In this document: positions 51,859 through 63,084 of the stretch, piece by piece | How the letters are laid out: every line of letters starts with the position of its first letter | Position numbering within the stretch: position 1 is the first letter of the stretch | Source of the DNA: Chytriomyces cf. hyalinus JEL632 | Taxonomy: Eukaryota > Chytridiomycota > Chytridiomycetes > Chytridiales > Chytriomycetaceae | Assembly (NCBI GenBank): GCA_025435555.1 | Contig: JAIWWG010000061.1 | Coordinates: 159,461-223,460, forward strand | Length of the DNA: 64,000 bases | Direction: 5' to 3' | Notes under the pieces: model-generated | Database searches by the model: none | The model's input: only the letters and a program-made list of their open reading frames with translations | What the model was told of the DNA's origin: nothing | Made by a program: the position numbers and the translations under genes

Positions 51859-54193
51859 ATGTCGACTGCGAGCTTGTCACCCGACTGTGTGATCCTCACA
51901 GCATGGCAGCCCACAAGGTACAGAGGCGGATGCTGCGTTCCCAGTTCGAATTGCAACAGTGCCGGCAACGTCCAAAGAGTGTAGGTCACTCTCATTCCTA
52001 ACACGATCGGACGCTGACCAAAGCATCCAGGGAACTCTCCAGCAATCAGTTGCAGGGAATCATTCCGACAGAGTTCGGCCTGCTTACAAGTCTCACGTGG
52101 CTGTGAGTGTCATGCAATGGATGAATTCATCAAGTATTTAACATGGCATCCAGGTCTCTCTGGGGGAACCAGCTGACCGGAACTATTCCAACTGAACTCG
52201 GCCGTCTTACCAGGCTGCAATACGTGTTGGTATCTTGCCTCTGATGTACTCATCCAGTATTGAACACATTATCCAGGGATTTGTACAACAACCAGTTCAC
52301 AGGAACCATTCCGACGGAACTTGGCCAGCTTACGAGTCTCACGTGGCTGTTGGTGTCTTGCGTTGGATGATTCCTCACTGTTTAACAAACTTCCAGTGCT
52401 CTATACAACAACCAGCTCTCAGGAACCATTCCGACTGAACTCGGGCGACTCGCCAGTGTCACGTGGCTGTTGGTGTCTTGCATCATGAGCTGAATTCATC
52501 AAGCATTTAACACGTCATCCAGGAGTCTTAACGGAAATCAGTTGTCAGGAACCATTCCGACTGAACTTGGCCAGCTTACCGGCCTTACAAATTTGTTGGT
52601 GTCTTGCAACTGATATATCTATCTAATACTCTGCCCATCGCCCAGGGAACTCAACGTGAACAGGTTGACGGGAACCATTCCAACGGAACTTGGCCGGCTC
52701 ACCAGGCTGCAATTTTTGTAGGTGTCTTGCATTGTGGTCGATTCGTTTTTCTGATTGATTTCTTTACAGCCGTTTAAATGCCAACAACCTCAGCGGGAAA
52801 TTCCCTTGCGAACTTGGCAACTTGAGATCTTTAACTGTTACGTTAGTTTTTTGAAACGGCAGCTTTATATTGTTGTTTTCACACCATACCAAGCAACTTT
52901 GCAGGAAACTCCCTTGAGTCAACCAACTTTAATACTGCACAGCTGTCTCAGGTGATTGATTTTTGACGCTATCCAAAGTTTGCACTAAATGCTTCCAATA
53001 GTCTTGCGCAAGCACATTAATTGCACCGGCCGCAACCGCTTCATCTACTACCACTGTCGCCGCTTCAAACCCAGGGATCACCACCGTGACGAGTTTTAAT
53101 CCAAGCGTGACCTTTCTCGACACTGTCACGACCCTTACCAGCTTCAATCCAAGTCTGCCCTCTCTCAAAAGTGTCACAACCGTTACCAGCTTTATTCCAA
53201 GTGTCGATGACAAAAGTCCAACTGATCAGCAGCAAACTAGCGCTCCCATCATTGGTGGAGTTGCGGGTGCAGCTTTCTTTGTTTGTCTCATTGTGACAGG
53301 CTGCATCTGGTTCCGTCGACGAAGCGTGAAGAAGGAATCTCCTCCACGTGCGTCTGCAATGAATGAAGAGGAAGCGACGTAAGACAAGAACTTCTTTTCT
53401 GGCTTTTTTGCTGCAAGGATTGACTTTATACGATACGATCAGCTTTGGAACCGCTGTTGAAATTGTCGAACCTTTCGTACCAGCTAGTATTCCTCCTCCG
53501 CCTGCAACCATATATGCTTCCGATAAAAAAGCGGCTGTCGGTGCGGCGTTGGGTGATTTCTTGGTTGCAAGCAAAATTGCAGCACCACCTGAAAAAGTCG
53601 GTCTCTTTGATGGTCTTGGGGAACTGTCGCATGATCGAAAACATGATCGCAATTTTGACGCACCCAGCAAAGGACCTGCTCCGGACAGCAAAGTTGGTAT
53701 TGTCTCCAAACCATCTGGAGGCGTGTCAGATGAAGGCCAACCCTCTGCATGGATCTCAGCAACGGGCCTTCCATTAAAGAAATTTCCAATCAATCAGCCA
53801 TCTGAATCTCAACCGGTCGCGTTTGCTGTGTCGAATGACATTAATTCAAGTTCCTCGCATCATATCGCATTGCCTATGAATCCGAAAGACTGGAGCAAAG
53901 ATGAAGTTGGGCAATGGATGCTTGAAAAGTTTGAGGATGCAGAGCTGTCTTCGCTGGCATTAAGTACGACTTGAAGTGTTCAAGGTATTCTCAGCTTAAC
54001 ATAGTTATTCGAAACAGGTCAAAGGATCAATGGAAGAGTGTTGTTGATGCTGGAGAGGCCAGATATCGTATCTTGGCTAAAGATTGATACTGTGGGACAA
54101 ATTCTTTTGCTTGAAGAAGCGATTGCGGAGTTGCGAAGACAAAGCGCGCAACAAAGCGCGCTGGCTCAAGAAAACCCACCATCGTACGAGTGA
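51859..54193 (+). CDS. LRR - transmembrane - SAM protein (585 aa)
   Basis: Twelve exons join in phase (586 codons): 51859-51980, seven 72-nt exons (52031-52102, 52154-52225, 52277-52348, 52397-52468, 52523-52594, 52646-52717, 52770-52841), then 52894-52951, 53002-53378, 53443-53963 and 54018-54193. The N-cap has the PDC..L..W / CC..S.NC pattern of plant-type LRR proteins. Each 72-nt exon encodes one LRR of the L..N.L.GTIPTELG.L..L type. A Thr/Ser-rich stalk with a thrice-repeated TSFNPS unit leads to the transmembrane segment IIGGVAGAAFFVCLIVTGCIWF-like (about residues 311-332) and RRRS. A Pro-rich cytosolic region ends in a SAM domain (about 495-560: WSKDEVGQWMLEKF, INGRVLLML, LKIDTVGQILLLEEAI). 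No kinase domain and no signal peptide are seen. A surface receptor or adaptor is the likely role. Confidence 0.85.
52031..52841 (+). repeat. Tandem exon-intron repeats, one LRR per unit
   Basis: Seven units of about 120 bp, each a 72-nt exon plus a 48-55-nt intron, all phase 2. Exons share GGAACCATTCC.AC.GAACT. Several introns share a 5' start GTTGGTGTCTTGC (after 52348, 52468 and 52594; GTAGGTGTCTTGC after 52717) and a 3' ..TTAACA..TCATCCAG-type end. Introns are thus duplicated together with exons. Confidence 0.9.
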
Positions 54194-55056
54194 TTTAGGT
54201 GCTTATTTATTTTAACATGAATGAACTCAATGGCAAGCAGCGCCACGAGTTGCTTTTGAATCTGATATAACTGAGTAAAGAACACGTTTCTGGTAACTCT
54301 GACCAAACACATTTGTTCGCTGTTCAACCATTGTCGCGTGCTTCCGCGGCATCCCGCAACCGTCAGGCCAAAGCAAGAGTCAGGGTCTTTGTCGATTGCT
54401 CATATCGTGTTTTGGAATTTCAACCTGGTTGTACGACAGTCTCGATGATATCTTTGAAACGACCGGTGGCCATCCTGGATTTTCCATGTGGTCACTGAAC
54501 AAAAGCGCTTCAACATTCTATTGCACATGAATGCCCGTCAGTTTCTGAATGGAGAAATGCCAACAATATGCGTATACAATAGAAGAACACAATAGTTGGA
54601 ACTTCTCGCCATTCTCAAATCATCGAAAAACCTCGAAAGTAGTATGTGACAAATGACCCAATTTGCATCGGTTAGGACACAGTAACTGATGACAATACCA
54701 GCCTGCGTTGTTCCAGTCTCGTTGACAGCACTGGCTTATATTACGCGTGCGGTAATTCTCACACGGGTGAAAAGGTTAACGGAGCGCGCGTTCTTAAACC
54801 AGAATAAAAAGTTGACGGAAGACGGTGATGATGGCTTGCACGCTTCTCTTGAAACCAGCAGTGGGTTTCTTTCACGAAGATAATTGGTTTTTTTTTCTCT
54901 CCATCATATTCCTGCCCTTGTTTGAGGCTGATGAAAATCGAATTTTCTGTGGTTGGTTTCATTCAAGACGAAACATCAGTTTGTTTCATCTTTTTCTGGC
55001 AAGGTGAACAGGTTTGTGGTTAAAAGCAGAACTGTACAAGACCTCAAAAAGATTCA
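54194..55056. other. Intergenic region between the two LRR genes
   Basis: Several short open frames but no recognisable motif or splice pattern. It contains T-rich stretches near 54888-54900. It may hold the promoter of the second LRR copy. Confidence 0.4.
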
Positions 55057-56160
55057 ATGTCTTCACTGAACGTATCACCGGACTGTGTTATCCTTGCTTC
55101 CTGGCAACCAGCCATAGTCAACAGCAGCTGCTGCCTGTCCCCTGTCGTCACCTGCACTGCAGACGGCAAAGTTCAATCAATGTGAGATTTGCTTCAACAA
55201 ATGTGAGAAACGAACAACATAAGTCATGCGTCTACACAGCAACATGACCAGCTCTGATCTAGTGGGAGCAATTCCAACCGAAATTGGACTGCTTGCCAGC
55301 CTGAAATCAATGTTTGTGCATTTATCCGATTTTCAGTTTTTTAACAAAAATTCAGTGCTCTCTCTGGAAACCGGGTTGACAGGGTCTATTCCGACGCAAT
55401 TTGGTCGTCTCATTAACCTGTATCACCTGCTGGTTGCACACTTCGTAAAAATTTCTGCCTCATAAAACTTTACTTAGGTGCGGAGGAAACTAGAATTGGA
55501 GATGCTTCTACCACCTTTCTTCCTTTTGACGCTCAAGAAGGGAGTGCCTCCAGTTTGAATGATATCCTTGTCTCAAATAATGGGCCTTCAAAGGATTAAC
55601 CCAACAGTGCAACTTCGAAATTTTGTCATCTGTGAGCATGCCACCTTCTGACAGTGACAATCGTGCTGTCTCCAGGGCTTTGCCTGTTGTCAGCAAATTT
55701 TCAACTGCACACATTCAATTTTCTGCAACCAGTCATTTGTCAGCAGCCCCTGAAGGGCATACTGTTGCATTCTCTAACGCTGAAATAGCTACAAAGGCGC
55801 TTTCTGGAAATCTCTTCATTGAAATTGCACCAACTCAAAGGCAATTAATTGCCTACCAACCCCAAGGAGTGGACTCAAGATCAAACTGCCCAGTGGATCT
55901 TTGAAAAGTTTGGTAATGAATACCTCTCGTCACTAGCTCTACTTGCCCTTGTACCCAGACTTCAGACTGGCGGACCCACGATTAAAAGTCGCGATGGCTG
56001 CCCATGGCACGGTGGCTCTGGTGCTGCGAATATGACTGCGGGTACTTCTGGCAAGAAGGACAATGATCCAGCATTTAATCGATTCTCAAACTTCTTCTTT
56101 AGCAGGGTCGGTAGAAGCTGCTATGGAGGGGCAAGCTGCTATGGAGGGTTACTACTCTAG
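55057..56160 (+). pseudogene. Degenerate paralogue of the LRR-TM-SAM gene
   Basis: The N-cap exon (55057-55181) matches the upstream gene (SPDCVILASWQPA against SPDCVILTAWQPT) with the same phase-2 end. A 72-nt LRR exon follows (55240-55311, DLVGAIPTEIGLLASL). The next (55356-55428) is 73 nt long: one extra G in GGG near 55373 breaks the frame before LTGSIPTQFGRL. Its donor has also changed from GT to GC (GCTGGT at 55429). No stalk or transmembrane exon is found. A SAM N-half (PTNPKEWTQDQTAQWIFEKF) is readable at about 55850-55935, but the second half of SAM is missing. The copy is therefore most likely dead. Confidence 0.7.
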
Positions 56161-56433
56161 AGAAGACGCGGGAGACACCCTTGACTAATAAAGTTTGCAC
56201 ACGTTACTTCATTCTCCACACGGAGGCACAGGAAATGCAATTTACAAAGTTTTGGAGCATTTTGGATGCCCACTTTGGTCATGAACTCCACATAATCCCT
56301 TCCTTGGCCAGGTTATGAAAACCATCACCTCTTTTCACCATTTTATTCGTTCTTTGTCCCCGCGCACGAGCTAGTTCATAATTTTTTTTGGGAAATCCCT
56401 TGTTTGTGTCATTTGTCTCACCACTGCCTCATC
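56161..56433. other. Promoter region of the adenylyl cyclase gene
   Basis: Contains TTTGCACACGTTACTTC at about 56193, a 12-mer core (GCACACGTTACT) that recurs twice at 62155 and 62212. No gene is seen. Confidence 0.35.
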
Positions 56434-59400
56434 ATGAGCGCACTCTCTTTTGTACCTCATCAGCTAAGAAATACGCCGGAAGGATACCAAAAGATATTTC
56501 CAAAAGCCTTTGGTACTGAGACAGGCATTGTCGCCATCATTGATATATCAGGTAAGTGGCCCCGATAAAATGAAGTCTCTGACAGTTTCAACAAGAAGTA
56601 CACCATTTCTTTGCTTTACAGGTTATTCAAAACTTTCATCTCATCTGCAAGAAGTCCTTGGCTCTGACAGTGGTGCAAAAATCAAAGAACTTTTGAACCC
56701 GCCAATTGAAATTATCATTCGCGAGGTTCATCTTACAGGAGGCTCCATTGTCAAATTTGCCGGAGATGCTGTGATTGCGATTTGGTTCTTAGACTAATAT
56801 TTGGAATGTTTCATTTTGTCCGCCTCAGGTCTGACCACCTATTTTGACAGGGCACACACCTCAAATTCGGAAAGCATGACACAAAAAATGATTTGTGGCT
56901 CGTTAGTATGCTGCCTCAATCTGCTGGATACATTCCGGAGTTATTTCATTTCGTACGAAGCGTCGGTAGTTGGGCAATTGAGACAAAATTCCTCCAATCA
57001 CGGCCCCCACAACAACTCGAATCGCAATACGACAGTAAATGACAAAATTCATACTGATAGATCCCTTTCAAGAGGACGTGCGAGTGAAGGGCGGCCTTTC
57101 AATATAAAAAAAAACGCCGATGTTATGAAAAAGCAGGCTTTGAAAATTCACATCGGACTTGGGTTCGGAGCCGCTTATCAGGTGCATTTAGGTGTCCATC
57201 AAAACTCTACACTAGTTCGCGCAGAAATGTTCATTGCAGGTCGGGCACTTTCTGAAAGCGGAATTCTATTGGGGGAGGGGAAGGAAGGAGACCTTGTTTT
57301 TGGGCAGCATTGTTGGGATGGCATCAAACACCTCGTTTCATCCGAAATCGCAACTCATTTCCGTCAGAAACAAACCGAGAACCAATTCAAAGTTACAACT
57401 ATCAATGAAAAGGATTCATCATTGCATGAATTCATATCCGTGTTAAATCACGAAATCAAGTGCTTCGATTTTTCCACACTGGACTCTGGCTCGGAATGCA
57501 TGCCTCGCACAATCAGAGAAAACTTCGAAAGTCAGCTGTCTTTTGTTTTGCCTTACTTGGATGATGCTTTGAGCAAGACGATTACCACGGCAATCTCAAT
57601 GGTGGACAAAAGTGTCGAACCTGCGCACTTTGAGGAATTGTTGCAAGTGCGATTGAATTACATGCTTAGTAGCTACGATCAGACAAGAAGCGTGTGCGTT
57701 ATATTTATTCAGTTTCACAATTTTAGCGTGGATTCGGTTTATGAGCCATACAATCTGCAAAAACTTCAATCTATCATGAAGGCGATTTTTGGGGCGATTC
57801 AAACGTACCAGGGGTGCTTGAGACAAATCAACTGCGATGACAAATCTCTTACTGCGCTGCTAGTGTGGGGTTTACAAGGTTTTGCACACGAAAAGAAAGA
57901 AGTTGAGTATGCGCTTCCCGCCGCCCTGGAAATTTCATCAAGACTCAAAAATATAATTGGTTCCATGTTTTCTATCGGCATAACAAGTGGGAGCGTTTTC
58001 AGCGGAATCGTTGGGAATGCAAATCGAGCAGATGGAACAGTCCTTGGGGTGGCCGTAAATAATGCAGCAAGAATCATGTGTCTTCCACTGTCGAGAGGAA
58101 CAGTTATTTGCTGTCAAGAAACGTTTCAGAATGCTTTGGATTTGTTTGAGTTCGATCAATCGATTCCGCCCGTTCATTTGAAAGGTACGCACCAATTTTC
58201 GAAGTCTCACCAATCTGTTTTTCATCAATTAGCATGCGCCCAGGTGTCCCGCACCCAGTAAAAGTCTATGAAGTTATCGGAAGCAATGAAAAAAGGCGAA
58301 CCTTTCTGAAAAGAGTTGTCGAAAGCATTGGAGGCCGTGATAAGGAAATCGCTCAAATCACCAACTCATATTCGCGGTGGTTAATGTCACAACGCGAGCG
58401 TCTTCTCATAACAGGTCGTAGTGGAGATGGAAAGACTACTTTAATGGCTTACTATCAGTCTCTGATGGAGAAGAATAATTCTGTCATCGTTTGGTGCGAT
58501 ACTAATTTTTTATGATATACTTTAATCGTGGCGCTAAATGACAGTCAGCATTGACAAAGGGCAAGAACACCATCAGAACACAATGCTATTCTGCAACTCT
58601 CAAATCTTAGCTGATCTTTTGAAAGCTATCAGAGACAGAAATTTTGCCCTTTCGCGCGAATACCGGCAGTCTTCCATTGTCAGTGGGCAATCCAAATCTG
58701 GAATGCAGACTAGATCTAGTTTTAAAAATTGTCGAAGATCAGATTCAATGAACCAAAGTAGCACATCTTTTAGCGGTGAACACCCGCTTCATGAATTCAT
58801 CACGGAAAGCTTCCCTGCGGCAACATGGGATATTTGGAGTTCTATTCCAGGATTAATGCGGCCTAAGAAAAAAAAACCTGTTGTCAGCGATTTTGTCTCC
58901 AAACTTGCAATGATTCTCTCGAGAGTTTTACACGTTGTTTCCAACAACGGCATGCGAGTCTGCATTATCCTGGACGATATGCAATGGACCGATAGTTACT
59001 CCATTGAATTGACTCATAAGCTCATGCAATCATCCCCACAAGCTCTGTTCTTAATTGTTTCCAGACCAAAAGAAGTAATTCAATTCAAGTTATTCGGAAG
59101 ACATATGACACTCACCTACCATGAATGATAGGAATTTAAAGCGTCCCTGAAATTGGAATTTCAAAAAATAATGGATTCTTCTGGTGTGTCGCACATTGAT
59201 CTAAAGCCTCTTGGGAGCTCTGGCGTAGAAGCGCTGATACGAAGTACTTTCGAAGGAAATTTGACCCAGCCATCACCAAAACACTCTTGCACCGAACTCA
59301 TGGAAATTCAATGCTGCTGACGTCCGTTCTGAAAATGATGAAAGAGGATGGCGATGCAGTACTCCGAGACGGTGTTTTGTCCGAGGTGCAGAAACCAGAC

Positions 59401-61847
59401 TCGTCAAGACCAGCGGCCAGCAACAGCAACTCAATCATTGCACAGTAAGTATCCGGCCTTATGGGGACATGTTATTTATTTGATCCTGATGTCAGGTTCG
59501 ACAAATTGGCGGTAGATATGCAGGATATCCTACGGGCAGCATCCGTCGGTGGACAACACTTCCGCATTGAAATACTCGCGAAGATAATGGCTCAATCAGC
59601 GCAGCCAGGAAAAGAACCATCAGAAGATGAAATAACAGCCACTCTAGAATCAAGTGACACATATCTGTTCATCAAGCAAACAGAGAATTCTTCGATAAAA
59701 ATGTTTTCGCATTTCCTCATTCAGAAGGCAATCTTGGCCACAATGGTTCCAACCAGGCGAAATGCGCTTCATGAATTATATGCCAATTATTATGAGCAGA
59801 CGCTCAATTCTGAGAATCAGTCTGGCCATCTTCAATCTCTGATCTTCCATTTGTTAAAGCTTCCCGGCTATGAAGACCGAAAGCAAAGGCACGTTTACGA
59901 TGCTTTTATCGATTCTGCAGAGTCTTTTAGAAGCAAAGAGGCCTTCGAGTTCTGGGAGATTCTGCAATCTTTTGAAAACAAAATTGAGTTTGCAAAGACT
60001 CCCCTCCAAAAATTCCACCAAACGAGACTCATTGCACAATTGCACGTAGAAGAGCGGTACTTATATGCATTTGTCTTCATATCTTTCAATTTCTTATCCG
60101 CTTGTTCAAAACTTCACAAGGAATCTTGTGCAAGGAATCGAAAGCTATTTTGAAGGTTTATCTATTTTCGGTTTCAAATGGCCACGAAGCGAACTAGGAC
60201 AATTTCGAGCGTTTTTAACAGCCAATTCGTTCATCAAAAAGCTCATGCAAACTGGTGAACCGGCAAAGCTAACGTTGGCTCGCAAGTACGCTTTAAAAAC
60301 TTTCCCTGTCGCTTTTCACGCCTGGACGAAGAAAACTGCATTCAAAATAACCGATGATGCGTTTTGGGAATCAGATGCGTTCTATGAGATTGTTGAAGAA
60401 ATCGTGCAATTTTACGAATTTGCCATCACTCCTATGATGATTTTAAAACCGGATATGAACTCCGTTTTCCTATGTGCGATGCAGACAGTTATGTCACACC
60501 TAACCAGGCAAGACAGAGATATTCGACTCAGTCTTTGCTGGGCAAGCATGGCTGTCACGTTCAGTGCCATCGAATTCAAAAAGTTGTCTCTTGCCTCAGA
60601 GAAATTATCTGTTCGCCTAATTGAGGAAAAAGGCTTTGTTTACGAAGAAGCGCAGCTTTCGACTCATTCGGCAGAGCTTTATTCTCATATTTTTGGTGCT
60701 CGTGCTATACGTTTATGGGGTGAAATGTTGCTCATGGATGCGTTTGCCAACTACCGAATCCAAAACCAAATCGTGGATGAAATCGGCTTGGGAAATCACA
60801 CAAAGTCGTATTTCAATCGCTGGATATCTCACATGGTTGCAGCTATGTAAGTCTTTACCGAACATAAATACAAAAAATTTTGATTGCTTGTCACCACTGC
60901 CAGATGCGGTTCATTTGAATCGTATGTCGAAGCGATGGAAGAAGATGCGGAATATTTAGAGCAGCTTGAAGGTCAAGAATTTGATGCTGCGACGCTTCAA
61001 GCGGTGAAGTCGTATTATCACATGACCCAGAATGCACCAGAGACCGCGGCCAAATATTATGAGGAAAGCGTTCGACACATTCGCTCACAACACGTATTTC
61101 GAGTTTCTTCTTCGTTCAAGAAAAGTTTTTTTTAATGGATTCACTTCAGGGAATGCTTGACGAAAACATGTCCAGAACTCAGTTCAACGAAATGTTTCTC
61201 TTCCTAGTATCACTTTCCCTTGCTCATACAGATTCTCTGAGCTATGAAGCGCCCGTATGGAATGAACGATGTGCTGAAAGCTGTCTTCAAATGGTTCGAG
61301 GATTCGAAAAGGCTAATTTTGTACAGGTATTATCCCCGTCAATTCTTCCAGTCGTAGACACTGGGTCACTCATGCAAAACCTCAGAAGCGTTACGCAGTA
61401 CCGGCGTGCATTCCATTAATTCCAGCTCTGGTGGACTGTTTTTTGTTGCGAAAACAAGGAGCAAAATTAGAAAGGGCGCATGAATTGCTTCAATTGCTCA
61501 AAAAAGTGGTTCCAAAGCGCATGAGAAAAGATCCCATTTGCACATACATTTTCTGGATGCATCAAGCGTTGAATGACCTATTTGCGGGCAGCATATGCAA
61601 ATTTAACAAAAAGGCTTCAATTGCACTCAAGTGCGCATCAAGAAAGAAGTTCTTTAACGAATACCTGGAAACACAGATGCGCGCTAGAATACTGGAGGTA
61701 CGGTTGGCGAATGGTGTGGACTCGAGGGCTCCTGCAGTGAAGATGGAGATCGATGAACTGTGTTCGTATTTTGAAAAACATTCATTCCTGCTTGAGGCAG
61801 CCCGGCTGGCCAAGTATCAGGAAAAAAGCATGGTATCGCTTCCTTGA
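56434..61847 (+). CDS. ADCY10: Soluble adenylyl cyclase (ADCY10-type), about 1606 aa, one apparent frameshift
   Basis: Eleven exons: 56434-56551, 56622-56784, 56851-58184, 58244-58493, 58549-59074, 59132-59444, 59496-60056, 60121-60846, 60904-61093, 61150-61326, 61386-61847. All junctions agree in phase apart from one missing base in exon 6. Cyclase domain 1 has both metal aspartates (VAIIDISGYSKL and IVKFAGDAVIAIW). Domain 2 has DDKSLTALLVWG, GIVGNANRADGTVLG and VNNAARIM, so the usual ATP-lysine, Thr and Asn/Arg positions are present. Then follow a P-loop NTPase (GRSGDGKTTL; Walker B VCIILDDMQW) and a long helical C-terminus, exactly the ADCY10 order and nearly its length (1610 aa). The animal enzyme makes cAMP in response to bicarbonate and calcium. 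Near 59262 the frame shifts by one base between EALIRSTFEG and KFDPAITKTLL-like sequence. Confidence 0.9.
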
Positions 61848-62528
61848 ATTCCTTCTGAATAAATATAAATAGAGCTCTTGATTGTTTCAATATCCGAGCA
61901 GGTTTTGGATTCCTTTTTACCTCACACGATCACACTTCCAGCACCGCCAGAAACGGCATCAGCCGAACCCGTTTTGACAGTCAATGGGCGGAACCCGTGT
62001 TGACAGTCAATGCGAATGCGCCGGTGCTGTTCAGACAGAGAACGGTGGACGATGCGTGACATCGTAAATTCACCACCAGACTGGAAGCAACCTTTAACAC
62101 AATTGAACAACTATGATGGATGGTAAGTTTTCGAGGTTTTACAGTAACTATCTGCACACGTTACTGGTTAAAGCCGGTTGGCTTATTAAGAGGTAAGGGT
62201 AGCATACATGCACACGTTACTGTTTCAAATTTTTGATCATCCCGCCTGACAGGTGGAAATTCCTCGAGATGTTGAGGACACTAAATTTTTCAGGCAATCC
62301 ATAACTATTATTGACTGGTTCGGGGTGGTTCGGGGTGGTTCAGATTGATTTACACAACGAGTGGCTGCTGATACGATTGAGATCGACTGCGGGAACGTAA
62401 TATGAGTGTATGGTTGAAGAAGGATACTGATTTATTGGATGCGGAGAGGACAAAGGAAGGCGAAGAGACAATCGAAAAAAAAAAAGAAACATGACAAGAA
62501 AAAACAGAGAGACAGAGCGACCGACCAT
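61848..62528. repeat. Intergenic region with several short direct repeats
   Basis: Two 22-bp copies of GAACCCGTKTTGACAGTCAATG lie at 61965-61986 and 61991-62012. GCACACGTTACT occurs at about 62155 and 62212. A GGTTCGGGGT repeat sits at 62317-62342. These cluster between the cyclase gene and the recombinase-like gene. No gene is supported. Confidence 0.6.
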
Positions 62529-62915
62529 TCAGAACTGCCCGCATGGAATGCTGTCTTTTCCCTGACATTTCGCAGTCTTGAAAGAGGATGTAGCAATCTT
62601 CGTATAGTGTTGAATAAACTCATCCACATCCCCAGAGAAGTGGTGCTGTAAGCAGCCCATGATTGGGCAACACTGGTTAACAAACGAGCGGGCACCTTCA
62701 GTGAGATCGGAACCAGAAGGTGTGCTGGCCAGAATTTCGCTGATCTTTCGCACTTTCGCAGCTCCTTGTAAACCCTTCACTGACTCTCGCTCCTTCAGAT
62801 CATTCTCACCACCTCGCTTTCGCTTCAAAGGAAGAGCCACTGTTGGCTGCACAAGCGGGGTGGATACAGTTCTCTGAACAATGATTGTCTGTCTGCGAAT
62901 AATCCTTCGCTCATT
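62529..62915 (-). CDS. Possible exon of an unknown gene, no ATG
   Basis: A frame without an ATG is open from about 62915 to a stop at 62529. It has a basic start (PLKRKRGGENDLKERE) and a Cys-containing end (FVNQCCPIMGCLQHHF, AKCQGKDSIPCGQF). It may be a 3' exon of the recombinase-like gene on the same strand, but I could not find a splice pair giving the right phase, so the link is unproven. 62916-63084 holds a Pro/Ser/Thr-rich frame that may be a further exon. Confidence 0.3.
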   Translation of the reverse strand, partial: NERRIIRRQTIIVQRTVSTPLVQPTVALPLKRKRGGENDLKERESVKGLQGAAKVRKISEILASTPSGSDLTEGARSFVNQCCPIMGCLQHHFSGDVDEFIQHYTKIATSSFKTAKCQGKDSIPCGQF

Positions 62916-63084
62916 GAAACAGGTGGCGGAGAGTTCAATTGTGCAGTTGCAGTTGATGGCGTTGGGTTCATTTCACTGCTCTGTGGAGATAAACGCGGCA
63001 GATTAATTGTGCTTGCATCGGTGTTCGTGTTGGGAGCCGTTGCTGCTCATTTTAAACATTTTAAATATAACTGCAATTGAATAA

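Noticed and set aside
51692-51892. Plus-strand start MSLTHVTFSSSFSV as a signal peptide for the LRR-TM-SAM gene
   Set aside because: No donor/acceptor pair joins it in phase to the N-cap exon, and its hydrophobic core is weak.
59126-59131. Two consecutive stop codons (TGA TAG) in the adenylyl cyclase
   Set aside because: They lie inside a 57-nt intron with good GT-AG ends (59075-59131) that joins both sides in phase.
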